Below, piece after piece: positions 49,116-59,809 of a stretch of 64,000 nucleotides of DNA (its first letter is position 1; every line of letters starts with the position of its first letter). The DNA is taken from assembly GCA_034770075.1 (NCBI GenBank), contig CM068380.1:82221393-82285392 (forward strand), written 5' to 3'. A program made the translations under genes and the position numbers. The notes under the pieces are model-generated. The model made no database searches, had not been told where the DNA came from, and saw only the letters and a list, made by a program, of their open reading frames with translations. This DNA comes from Aralia elata (lineage: Eukaryota; Streptophyta; Magnoliopsida; Apiales; Araliaceae).

Positions 49116-52100
49116 ATGGTTCATAAAACTGATTTAGTCATTATTGGCGTTTCTGTCGGTGTTGCTGTTGGAATTTTTGTAGCTTCCCTGGTCTATTTTG
49201 TTATAAAGTGGTTCAAAAAGCATGCTCATCTTCGGCAGTGTGCAAATGAACGATCCATATCAACTCTTCCTATACGCATGGATGGTCAGGGTACAAGTTT
49301 TGACTCAAGTGCATCCCTTGCAAACTCTGTTACTGTTAAGGTTATAGATCATCCTGAAAAAAAATCCCAGCTATTCTGGTGGAATCACCACAACAAAGAT
49401 CGGATTCCTTCAACAAGCGGTATACTCAGATACCCTTACAAGTATGTATTATCCTAAAGTTCAGACAAATTTAGTTTCTCTATTTGTATTTTATTTTAGA
49501 TATGGAAGTAGAATATTTGTGGGATGCAAATGAACTAAATTCTATTGTTCTGATGAGCATCCCTTGTACGAAACTTGTACTTGTATCTCGACTTCTTATG
49601 GAAGCTTAAAAGTGGTACATCTTAAATCATTAGCCTTAAAATGAACTACCAACTCCAAGTTTGTATGCAGTTAGTCATTGTTTACTGATGACAGATAATG
49701 TAACACAACTCACATCTGGGTACACAAAATGAGAATTGTGATGAAACTTAGCACGATATATGAATCTAGGCTTAGGAAATAAATAGCTTTCTGGTCTTAC
49801 AGGCCATATTATTACTTTTGTATAAAATAGGTAATAAGCCAAATGATTCTTCAGGGATGTCCAGAAAGCAACACAAAACTTCACAACTATTTTGGGACAG
49901 GGAGCTTTTGGTCCAGTATATAAAGCTACTATGCCTGCTGGGGTTGTTGCTGTTAAGGTTCTTGCTTCAAATTCCAAACAAGGGGAGAAAGAATTCCAAA
50001 CAGAGGTAAGGGCTAAGCTAAGGACTTCTTTTGTAGGGAGTCGAATTTTCTTTCCCTCAACTAAAAAAATCTTGGTATAATTTTATATTGTCTTTATACA
50101 GATTCTTATTATGATAGGTGTATTTATACAGATCTTTTTTATTTTTACAATGAAATGATGAAAGGGCTACTAGTATGCGTACATCTATCTTTTGGGAGTT
50201 CTTTGTTCAGTCATGTATTTATCTTTCTCCTTGTCAAGAAGTTTCTTAAAACCTGTAAACTAACTAAAGCATTTGATCGATGGGAATTGAAATTTCCACA
50301 AGTAAAATTTAATATTTCCACAAGGTCTCTCTCACATGATTGTGGCACTCATCTATTATTCATGTGAGAGGAATCTTGTGGAATTATCATTTTTTTTTTG
50401 ATAATGTGGGGTTTCCCAACCGCGGTTGGACTAATCCCCTCAGGCCGGACCCAACCGGTTTGCCTTTCAAACCAGCTTGCGCTGGTGGTCCGTGGCCCCA
50501 TGAGCATTTGGTGACAAAGGAATTTAGCATACTTCCACAATATTAATAATCAAAAGATTATATTGTAAAAATAATATGGGAACTATCATTTTTGCTTGTG
50601 GAAATATCAATTCCCTTGATCGATTGATATTTTATTGTTTCCCTAAGTTTATGTTCCCCGTAACATAAGTGAGTAAGTGACCAACAATGTTCTCTGGCTT
50701 CCCACCATCTTGTTTTTCCCTCTAAGTTTGTGCGAAAGTGAATAACGCATGTCTTGAGGCTCTATAGTCCATGCATCTTCTTTAAAGGCAGGGGTGAATA
50801 TAGAATTTTAGCTTAAGAATGGCAAAATTTTGGATGTCTTGATTTTACTCCTTTAATCTTAATAACACAAGTTTTCATTTAAATTTAACTAATATTTGAA
50901 TTTAACGTAGTTAACACTTGAGCACAAAATTTAGTAGATATTTCAAAATAAACTCTTTTCTTGGGACGTCCCCAAGAGGGAAGATGAAATTTTAATAGAA
51001 GATAGAGAATTAATGACAAAGACGTAAAATTAAAGTATTTCTGAAATTAAGGCTGTCCAATTCCTATTTTGATGCATTATAAACCCCATTTTCATTCATA
51101 TAGAAAAAGAATTCCCCACAAATCACAAGGGACAATTCCTCAGTTCTTTAATGGGTGGTTTCACTGTTATTTAAAAGGTATCCTCAATTCATATTCTAGA
51201 TTACCACAATCACTTCACATACTCTCAATTAGTCAATATGCACTTTTTACAAGACTTCTGAAGCTAATATAAGTTTGCCTAGTCTTTCTGTAGGTATCTC
51301 TGCTTGGTAGGCTTCATCACAGGAATTTGGTAAATTTAGTGGGATATTGTGTAGACAAAGGGCAACACATGTTGATCTATGAGTTCATGAGTAATGGAAG
51401 CTTGGCAACCTTTCTCTACGGTAAGTTTGGGAATCTACTAATTCAGTTATTTTTTGTTGATGATATTTCGGTCCTCATTACAACACTACACCATGAGATA
51501 GCTTATTCTTGTGGCAACACCTGAGACTTCGTAAGGTAGATCTTACGTTTATTGGACAAACGAATTGTTTCGAAAAGCCAGAAGTTTAGACTTGTCATTG
51601 TTGCCTTTCTGGTAGTTTCACAGCTGTTCAATACCTCAACATGTATGCTTTTTCCTCCTCTAATTGTTTGAACCCGGGCTACAACTTTATAATGAAACAT
51701 TGCAAGATTGATGCTGAACTAAAGCTCATATCTTCACGAACATAGGAGGGCTGTTTGTTCTTGAAAAAAAAGAAGCTATTACTTAGATTCTTAAAAGCGA
51801 CCCTTTTGATCTAAATATTTGACATGTATCATTATGTCCTGTTGTCACCTACAAGTCTCACTTAGAGTTGCCTAAACCTCTTTTATGATAACGTAGTATT
51901 GTCCTCTCTATATCCTTTTCTATTTTTGATCTGAATATTTGACATGGGTCATTATGTCCTGTAGTCACCTACAAGCCTCAGTTAGAGTTTGCCTAAACCT
52001 CTTTTATGATAACGTAGTATTGTCCTCTATATCCTTTTTTTTTCATTTTCTTTTTTTAAAAAGGTCCAAATTAAAATATTGTTTGTCCTGCTGTTAACAA

Positions 52101-53077
52101 ACTTAGATGAGGAGAAACGAACTTTGAGCTGGGAAGAACGGCTGCAAATTGCCCTTGACATTTCACATGGGATTGAATATCTTCATGATGGGGTATGCTG
52201 AGTGATGCACTAACTCTTTAACCTAAGTACCCCAGTTTATTCTATTTTTTACTTGCCAATTCCTTGGAACAGGCATCCCCAGCTGTTATACATCGTGATT
52301 TGAAGTCTGCTAATATATTGCTGGATCAATTGATCAGAGCAAAGGTAATTGTACTACATGATTATTTGTTTTTACTATTTTTAACCCGTTTCACATCTGA
52401 TTGGCTTGGCGATTATTGGGAAGTAATCATTTAATGGTTTTTAATATCTGATTGGCTTGATGTCTACTTGTGTATGATCTTTATTGCCATCCCTTTAAAC
52501 AGGTTGCTGATTTTGGGTTGTCAAAGGAAGAGAGCTTTGATGGCAGCAACTCAGGCCTCAAAGGCACATATGGCTACATTGATCCTGCTTACATATCTAC
52601 AAACAAGTTCACAACCAAGAGTGACATCTATAGTTTTGGCATTATCCTATTTGAACTCATCACAGCCATCCATCCACACCAAAACTTAATGGAATATGTT
52701 AATCTGGTACCCTCCATTTTCTCACTCATCCAATCTTATACCCCTATAAACTTGTCAAATTTACACATGTTTTCCTTTCTCTGAAGGCGGCTATGAGTTC
52801 TGATGGTGTTGATGAAATTCTTGACAAACGGCTTGTTGGGAAATGTGACCCTGAAGAAGTGAGGAGCCTGGCTCACATTGCTCATAAATGCTTGCGCAAC
52901 ACACCCAAAAAGCGCCCCTCAATTGGTGAAGTATCACAGGCAATATTAAGAATTAAACAGAGGCGCCTTGTTAGAGGAGGCACCATGTCATTAACAGACA
53001 CAGAATTTTCGAGAGTGGTGAGCCGGATAGAGTCTCAACAAGTGGAGTTGAGTAGACTGACCAGCATAGATGAGTGA
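49116..53077 (+). CDS. CRLK2: Calcium/calmodulin-regulated receptor-like kinase (CRLK1/CRLK2 type)
   Basis: Seven exons: 49116-49441, 49855-50005, 51294-51420, 52107-52192, 52273-52344, 52503-52706, 52787-53077. They join with GT-AG junctions to 418 aa plus stop. I start at the second ATG of the frame (MVHKTDLVIIG) because it matches the family N-terminus. An in-frame ATG lies at 49092. One membrane helix (about residues 6-30) follows with almost no ectodomain, then a Ser/Thr kinase: glycine loop GQGAFGPVY (123-131), Lys143 in VAVK, HRDLKS with Asp239, DFG at 257-259, activation segment SGLKGTYGYIDPAYIS. Family members (Arabidopsis CRLK1, CRLK2/At5g15730, recalled) bind calmodulin and act in cold signalling through MEKK1. 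The symbol rests on similarity and gene order. All catalytic residues are present. Confidence 0.93.
50282..50615. mobile_element. Mutator-type MITE in a CRLK intron
   Basis: The terminal inverted repeats GGGAATTGAAATTTCCACAAG (left) and GGGAATTGATATTTCCACAAG (right, reverse complement) match at 20 of 21 bases. They are flanked by a perfect 9-bp duplication TTGATCGAT (50273-50281, 50616-50624). The element is 334 bp with no coding capacity. Its termini resemble those of the larger element in the IMP3 intron. Confidence 0.9.
51803..52040. repeat. 120-bp tandem duplication in a CRLK intron
   Basis: Two adjacent copies share TTTTGATCT(A/G)AATATTTGACATG, 'CATTATGTCCTGT(T/A)GTCA' and 'CCTCTTTTATGATAACGTAG' with only a few differences. 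This indicates a fairly recent tandem duplication in the intron 51421-52106. Confidence 0.9.
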
Positions 53078-53981
53078 TCATCGAGCAACTGAATGAACCT
53101 ATTTTTTTTGTCCCTTCAAAAATTTTCTTTCTTTTTTGTTTTTGGCTGCACCTAAAATTATTGGGAGTGCATTATATAGTCAGACAAATTTAGGGAGAAT
53201 TTTCTGCTGCTTTTGGTAAAAGATAGTGATGGAGATTATGGTCACCACCTAATTTATATACTCAATCCATTCCAAAATATAGGATTAATATTCACTTTCT
53301 AAAGTTAATTATATAATTTAATTTACTTTAGAAAAAGTTAAATAAATTATACTATTTTTTAATTTAAAATTATCTCAACTTAACTTTAAATCTTACATGT
53401 CAAAGTTGAGTATTATATATTGTGCACAAGTTTGTGAGTGAGTATTATACATGGTGCACAAATTTGTGTGCATATTCTCTTATTAAGGAGTGGTGGAAGA
53501 ATAAGCAGTAGTGTGATGAGTATATGTTAATTTTAGAGGGGATATAAGTCCTCGTAATATTGTATAGGGGCTTCAAAAGGATGTCATATTTATGTAGCAA
53601 TAAAAATATATCAATTTTTGTTTAAACATATTAATGAATTGCACATATATTTATGTTAATTTACATGTTTCTATCACAACATACAGAAGGACTTTCGTTC
53701 AATGACGTAGACAGTATAATTGACACCCATATAATAATTAAAGAAAAATACAGAGGGAAGACAAGAAGCTTTTATAATTTAATGTGACAAATAAAAGGGA
53801 GTGATGATTAAAACACAGAGGAAAAATAAGAAAATAAAGAGGAAAGTAAATATAACTCTTGGTTATCATGTATTTGTGACCCACTTATATCAAAACAACT
53901 GTCAAGAAAATTGCACACTTTAATATAGATAGATATATAGATATAGATTGGGCGTGCTTCAATACTCCATTCATTACAAAA

Positions 53982-54124
53982 AGAGTTCCGTTTAAAAGTT
54001 AATAATATTATTAAGGATGTGATCTTTCATGTTCATCTTTAAGAGTAACAAAAAAAAGTTTCGTTTAGAAGTTAATAATATTAAGGATGTGATCTTTTAT
54101 GTTCATCTTTAATAGTAACAGTAA
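53982..54124. repeat. Tandem duplication of about 75 bp
   Basis: Two copies of AGTT(C/T)CGTTTA(A/G)AAGTTAATAATATTA...GGATGTGATCTTT(C/T)ATGTTCATCTTTAA(G/T)AGTAACA occur in direct succession. Confidence 0.85.
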
Positions 54125-54127
54125 TAA

Positions 54128-54302
54128 TATATATTGCGAATGTTTATGTCGATTTTTTAATTGTCAGTTATTTAGATAAATATTAGTGACAATTTTTTTA
54201 GAGAGATGTGTAATAAGTGAGACCCTCCTATAATTATTACAAAACTCATGTATTGCTAAGTTTTACAATTGTAATTCGACATAAATTTATCGCAACATAT
54301 AG
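54128..54302. mobile_element. Small TIR-bearing MITE
   Basis: The left end ATATTGCGAATGTTTATGTCGA pairs with the reverse complement of the right end (ATGTTGCGATAAATTTATGTCGA). It shares internal sequence with 46007-46142. The target duplication is not clear. Confidence 0.5.
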
Positions 54303-55729
54303 TAAGACTCTAAAAGTAATATATCAATATAGTAATAATTCATGTCCAAAAGTTTTTTAGTAATAATGATAAGCTAATAAAATTACAATGATAAATTTGA
54401 AAATACTGTGATTTTACATTATCATTAATAAAATGGGAAAAAAATATAATAAGAATGGGAAAATGACATTCATTTTATACAATAAGTTTGCTATAAATAA
54501 AAAAAATTGAACTTAATGCCCTTTCATTGAATTTTGATTCAAAGAAAAATGGAGCGGAAATGACACACTTGCAACTCTTTTTAGGACATCTCAAAAAATT
54601 CCCAATGTCTGGACACAAAAACTTCAAAAATAATAAGAGCTCCACTGATTGTCGGGAGAGTACTAGAGTAGTGCATTATTAACTGGTTGGCCAAAATTTT
54701 AGAATTTATATTTTACTTAAAATTACAACAAAAAAAAAAAGAAAAGAAAAGAAAGAAAGTTGGTTGGCCAAAATTTTAATTTATATTTTACTTATTATAT
54801 ACTCCATGGTTCCACGAACACGTTGATTAGGTAAAGACGTAAAGTTAAGGTAGACTTCAACTACATCCAAAAAAAAAAAAAAAAGGGGTTAGGTTGATCA
54901 TGTATGGTTAAGGTAGATCCACGTACACATCTTTTGATCATGTACGGGAAAATGTTTTTTTTATCCTTTAAATTGGTTAGAGATTAAGAATTTAAAATCT
55001 AAATAATAATTTATCCGTTTTACAAAAAAGTACGAAAAAATCGTCATTTACAAATTAATTTTAAAGATAACTTTTTGTTTTATAATTATTCATCTATTAT
55101 CAAGTGTTTAATAGTGATGATATAATCATAAAATTATTATTTTAAATTTGAGAATATTATATTACTTCATATCACCGTGGATGGTGAATGATGAGATTTT
55201 TTAAAAACAAAAAACTATTCCCTCTGTTCTTTTGTAATTGTCGTTTTAGAAAAAAATTTCAAAGATTAATAAAAATAATTAATATTTTGTTTGATTAACC
55301 AAAATAATTATGAAATCTCAACACTACTCTTCTAAAATTTATTGAAAAAGATGAAAAAGAAACAAGTTTGTATTTAATATGGAGATAATATAAAAAATTA
55401 AGCCATTAATATTTTTTTAAAATTTACAAATGACAAGTGAAAAAAAAATTAAATTTCACTCTCTAAAATAAAATATAAAAAAAAACAACAGATGATCTTC
55501 TTTCTTGTGGGGGATTATTGGAGAAAGTATACTTGTGCTTATCTACTGAATAGTGACCTTTGAATCTTAGAATAGACGGTTAGATCACAATTGAATAGAT
55601 AAGACTCATATCAACTTTAGTTATAAATCACTCCCATATATATATATATATATATATATACACGCGCACACACACTGTCCTTATTTATTAGAGGGAAGGT
55701 ATAGATCGTATATATCCTAGCATGGGCGG

Positions 55730-56046
55730 TCATTGAATTCCAATTGCGACGGAGGTGGTGGTGGCGTTAGAGCTAATTAGTACTGAATTTTGATGCAGAA
55801 AAGGTTGGTCAAATCTGACTAGACTGCTATAGATACCACAAAGTCCGAAGCGTTGAGGTGGGCATTGCACAAAAGATTGTCCATATTTATCTACGCATAG
55901 ATATATACCTGAAAGCACATAAATTGGACGACTGCTAGGTATATCCCAACTTGATCGGCATGCAAGAAGTGGACGGCCATTTACGCCTTGTCTGATCGCT
56001 TCAGTTATCTTATGAAGTCTATAACGCCTGCCATCCGGAACAATTC
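55730..56046 (-). pseudogene. Last exon of an RNase T2 / S-like RNase, orphaned
   Basis: A splice acceptor TTTATGCAG precedes a frame that reads GIVPDGRRYRLHKITEAI, RPLLACRS, SGIYLCVDKYGQSFVQCPP and FGLCG. This is the C-terminal third of T2-family ribonucleases (P-x-G-x2-Y, AI, LCVD-x2-G-x3-x-CP, CG), with its conserved cysteines. The catalytic histidine segments (FxxHGLWP and HEWxKHG), which would lie to the right on this strand, are not recognisable up to 58 kb. I therefore read it as a truncated copy or captured exon. A gene with a very long intron is the alternative. The frame itself is open to a TGA at 55730. Confidence 0.6.
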
Positions 56047-56619
56047 CTGCATAAATGCACACGATTCATTCCTTCGTTCATTATTTTTTTTAATTTGCAT
56101 TCATTTATGTTAATTAATTATAAAAATAAACAAGATCAATATCAGACCAAAAAATTGAACATACTCAGTCGTGACTAGGGAATCAAAGTTTTTTGAAAAA
56201 AATTAAAGAGATCAGAAAAAGGCAACCTCCCTACACTCACATTAATTATGTTTAGTAAAATATTTTTTACAGAGAGAGACGTTCATATACTATTATATAT
56301 AAAAGCAGGACAACCGATTCTATCTTTAATGAATTGAAAAACTCGCTGAGTCAACCCTTAATTAATTAAGAGTTAACTCGGTCAATTAAAAAACTCACGT
56401 GAGTTTGGAATCGAGCCCATCATTCAATCGACAAAACCGTCATCTCTTCAGATTTCCCCAATTCTCCCTCTTCCTCTTCCTCGAGTCACTGTGTTTCTTC
56501 AAACGGAATTCAATCGCTTTTTCATCTTCATCTTCCATGTTCCTTTTCGAGAAAATCTAAAGTGAAGAAGCAAAGGTAGTGCTGGCACATTAAATCAGAT
56601 TCTCAGAGACTTCTCCCTC

Positions 56620-56834
56620 TCAACCATTTTCGACTTCTCTGTCTTTTTCGGCCACGACAGTGGCAGCGGCAGCAACAGGTGACCCACCGAATTTAGCTAC
56701 TTCTAGAGGGAAGTTGAGAAGGGCTTTGCTTCTAGCCTTCCACGCAACTTGAAGGCGACTTTGTCATAAGCCCTAGCGGCTTTGATTGAAGTGTCAAAAG
56801 TTCCCAGCCAAAGTCTGAGTCCTCGACGCAAACT
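56620..56834 (-). pseudogene. Frameshifted ERF/AP2-domain fragment
   Basis: Minus-strand translation gives RRGLRLWLGTFDTSIKAARA then YDKVAFKLRGR. After a one-base frame change near 56740 it gives SKALLNFPLEVAKFG and an Ala-rich tail ending in TGA. WLGTF, AARAYD, RG and LNFP are signature positions of the AP2/ERF DNA-binding domain. The N-terminal half of the domain (YRGVRxRPWGKWxAEIRDP) is missing. It is broken at both ends of the domain and cannot encode a working transcription factor. Confidence 0.65.
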
Positions 56835-57495
56835 TGCCTCAACATCTTCATTTTCACCTTTCTTTCATCTTCCCAAAACCCTAAAATTTCTCCCCTTTCA
56901 ACAAATTCAATTGTTACTCCAGTCAATCATCTGTGCCTCGCCAAAACTCTCAATAACCCTCCCTTTGCTCTTCATATGGGCATGCCCACGTTAGATTACA
57001 AACCCTCACACTAGGTTCGTTTTTATTATATATCCATTATGTTATCAATTTTGTTTTTCTCTAATTTTGTTGTATTCCATGAATTTCAATATCAATCTTG
57101 AAAATTTTATTTGCTTTAATTCGCAGAAGGGCGATGTTTTGCCGGAATTGTTTGTAAGTTTCATTCCTCCCCCTTTTTTTTTAACCATAAATATATAATT
57201 GGTTATGCTTCTTTTATGATGATTCCATCTGGATTCTCTTTAGAAATGTATGAATGTTATATGGTTTGAAATTAGTTGTGTAGGTATTGTCTTCCTTTTC
57301 GTTACTGAAAAATTACATTTTAAAACTTAATTTTGGGCTTAACTAAGTTAAAATTGACTCAAATTATCATGGTGAAATGAGATATATCTATATTATGATA
57401 TTTTGGTGTTAATTTATGTCAGACATAGTTTATTGTGGATATGAAATGTGATGGGTGTGTTACCGCCGTCAAGAATAAGGTGCAAACTGTTAATG
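56833..57495 (+). pseudogene. 5' fragment of a CCS (copper chaperone for superoxide dismutase) gene
   Basis: Three exon-like pieces match plant CCS. 56833-56996 encodes a Ser/Phe-rich transit-peptide-like stretch, then, after a one-base frameshift, NNPPFALHMGMPTLDYKPS with a TAG at its end. 57127-57153 encodes GDVLPELF. 57429-57495 encodes IVDMKCDGCVTAVKNKVQTV, the MxCxxC copper-binding start of the HMA domain. Splice sites (CAG|AAGG, TTT|GTAAG, AATG|GTGGG) are retained, so the copy is genomic and not retroposed. Nothing of the SOD-like domain follows. CCS loads copper into Cu/Zn-SOD in cytosol and plastids; this copy is dead. Confidence 0.65.
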
Positions 57496-58209
57496 GTGGG
57501 TGACAATTTTCACATTAGTTAGTTAAAAACTATTCAATGATTGTGATTTTGTGCTATATCTCAAGTGCTTTTGTTTTATCAAACACAAACTACTTTTTTA
57601 AAACTGATTATAACCAAAAGCACTGATTAGAATCACTAATCATATTTTTTAAATAATCCCAAACATACAAAAAGTCTCGTATGCTATTTTTTGAACACAC
57701 TTTGGTACTACATGATACCATTCAATAATAAAAGAATTTTATTTTTATTTTTTGTAATTAATTTGTAAAAATTAAAATTTTAAAAATTATGTGTTTGATG
57801 AACTTTTCAAAAATAAAAAAAAAATATATTTAAATAGTAATATATTTTAAATAAGTATTATATCACCTCTGTTCCAAAATAAGAAATATATTTTGACTTT
57901 TACAGTCAATTCACGAAATCCTAAAATTCAAAATTGATATAATTTTGTTTAAATTAATTTTGAAAACGACAAGTATGATAATTAGTAATATTTTATAATT
58001 AGTTTACAATTGTTATATTTGTTTGTATTAAAATTAAATAATTTCATATCAATTTTCACAAGTCGTTTTAAAGTTATGCACAAGTATTAAGAAAATGATT
58101 GTATAACATTAAATATAATATCAATTGTTCATATTGTCCTTGTATTGAAAAAGAGTGTTATTTATTGGACAAAAAATAGTTAGAGAACCAAAGTTATATT
58201 TAATACTTG

Positions 58210-59406
58210 GGTCATGTTTGTTTGCAATGATTATAATTATAATCCCATGGATTATAATCTCAAGACTATTAGTCACAGGATTAAATAGTCCTAGTCACAT
58301 ATTTGTTTTTCATGGGATAACTTAATTAAAATAATCTCATGTTATGTTTGTTTTTTTCAGGATTAATTAAAGGACTGGATAAAAAATATCGTTTTGACTT
58401 TTTTACCCTTACCAATAATAACATATTTTAAACTATAATTTAAACTTGTTTATACATCAAAAATCAAAAATTATTATTATTATTATCAAAAATTAAAAAA
58501 ATTTATTAATTTTTTTACTTCTATTAAAAAAAAAATATGATCAATGTAAATGTACATACAAATTTAACAAAAAAAATGTATTGCATGTAAAAAAAACAAC
58601 ATGCATGTAATATTATGTATGTATGTGACGTACTGTATGCAAAAAATAAATAAAAAATAAGGTGACGTATGTATTATTATGTATGTATGTGCGTACTGTA
58701 AGCAAAAAAAGAAGGGTGATGCATGTATTATTATGTATGTATACTTATGTAATGTACTGTATGTAACAACAAAAAAAGGTGTTGTGTATATTATTATGTA
58801 TGTATGTAACATACTGTATGAAAAAAAAGGTGTTGTATGTATTATTATGTATGTATGTAACGTATTGTATGCAAAAAAAAAAAGAAAAAGAAGGGTGATG
58901 TATGTATTATTATGTATGTATGTAATGTACTCTGTGCAAAAAAAAAGAAGGTATTGTATGTATTATTATGTATGTATGTAATGTACTGTATGAAAAAAAA
59001 AGGTGTTGTATGTATTATTATGTATGTATGTAACATACTGTATGAAAAAAGAAGAAAAAAGGTGTTGTATGTATTATTATTATTTAATAAGTTTATTTAA
59101 TTGGCAATAAAAAAAGTATTAAAAAAAGTTACGTACATACAGTACGTAGTGCATGATTAATGTTTTATCATGTATTACAAGCTTTATGTGATGTAAACAA
59201 AGTTAAAGGCTAATTTAGTCCACAAATTTTTAGTCCCAAATTGTAGGAATTATAATACATAATTAGACATGGTATTAAATAATCCCTCCTTCTAAGTCAT
59301 TTTGTTATCTCGGAATTAATAGTCCGGAGTCTAATTTAAAAAACAAACAAGAGATTAAGGATTAATAGTCCAATCACAAGTGTTATCTTAGTAAACAAAC
59401 ATAGCC
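58210..59406. mobile_element. Harbinger-like element nested in the Stowaway-like MITE
   Basis: The termini GGTCATGTTTGTTTGC and (reverse complement) GGCTATGTTTGTTTAC are flanked by TTG on both sides (58207-58209, 59407-59409), a 3-bp duplication. Removing one TTG plus the element restores the uninterrupted sequence found at 35 kb. The ends resemble those of the MITE at 43298. The interior is a minisatellite (58560-59090) and has no gene. Confidence 0.78.
58560..59090. repeat. Minisatellite, about nine units of 50-60 bp
   Basis: Each unit contains TGTATTATTATGTATGTATG, then GTAA(C/T)(G/A)TACTGTATG and an A-rich run of variable length. Unit differences are mostly in the poly-A length and a GGTG(T/A)TG variant. 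Confidence 0.9.
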
Positions 59407-59534
59407 TTGGGGTAATATTGGAAACTAAGCAATTAATGCTTACTTTACTTGAAATTATCAAACGTCATATATTAAGAGACAAAAATACTTCTCTAAAACG
59501 ACTTATATTAAGGGACGGAGGGAATAGTTTATTA

Positions 59535-59806
59535 CTCACTCCTTTCTATTATATAAGTCGTTTAAGACGTATCACACATATCAAGAAATCTCATTAATTC
59601 TAATGTTAGGTAATTAATAGTGGTTTGAAATTTTATTCCTATCTATGCACTAATTAATTACTTTTTCTATTTTCTCTCCCAATTACTCTATTTTTTAGAA
59701 GTAAAGTAAAAAATGATTAATTTTTTTATCCTAGATATATGTAAAACGTCTTATATCATGAAAAACAAAATTCTTCTAAAATAACTTATATAATAAAAAA
59801 AAGGAG
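59535..59806. mobile_element. Stowaway-like MITE
   Basis: The left end is TA|CTCACTCCTTTCTATTATATAAG and the right end is CTTATATAATAAAAAAAAGGAG|TA. Inverted ends with TA target duplication; 272 bp; non-coding. Confidence 0.75.
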
Positions 59807-59809
59807 TAC

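Larger units (their letters stand above)
53078..55729. other. Intergenic region downstream of CRLK-like gene
   Basis: AT-rich DNA with no supported gene. It contains the tandem duplication at 53982, the MITE at 54128, and a Stowaway-like left end (TTCCCTCTGTTC near 55219). An AT microsatellite lies at about 55637-55661. The CRLK 3' UTR occupies the first few hundred bases. Confidence 0.65.
58061..59522. mobile_element. Stowaway-like MITE split by a nested insertion
   Basis: The two halves (58061-58209 and 59407-59522) together match the copy at 35138-35408. The right end AAAACGACTTATATTAAGGGACGGAGGG is the family's terminal repeat. The left terminus is eroded. The interruption occurs exactly inside the shared AATACTTGGG...TAATATTGG sequence. 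Confidence 0.75.

Noticed and set aside
58564..59100. Tyr/Ile/Met-rich repeated peptides on both strands
   Set aside because: They are products of the minisatellite, not proteins.
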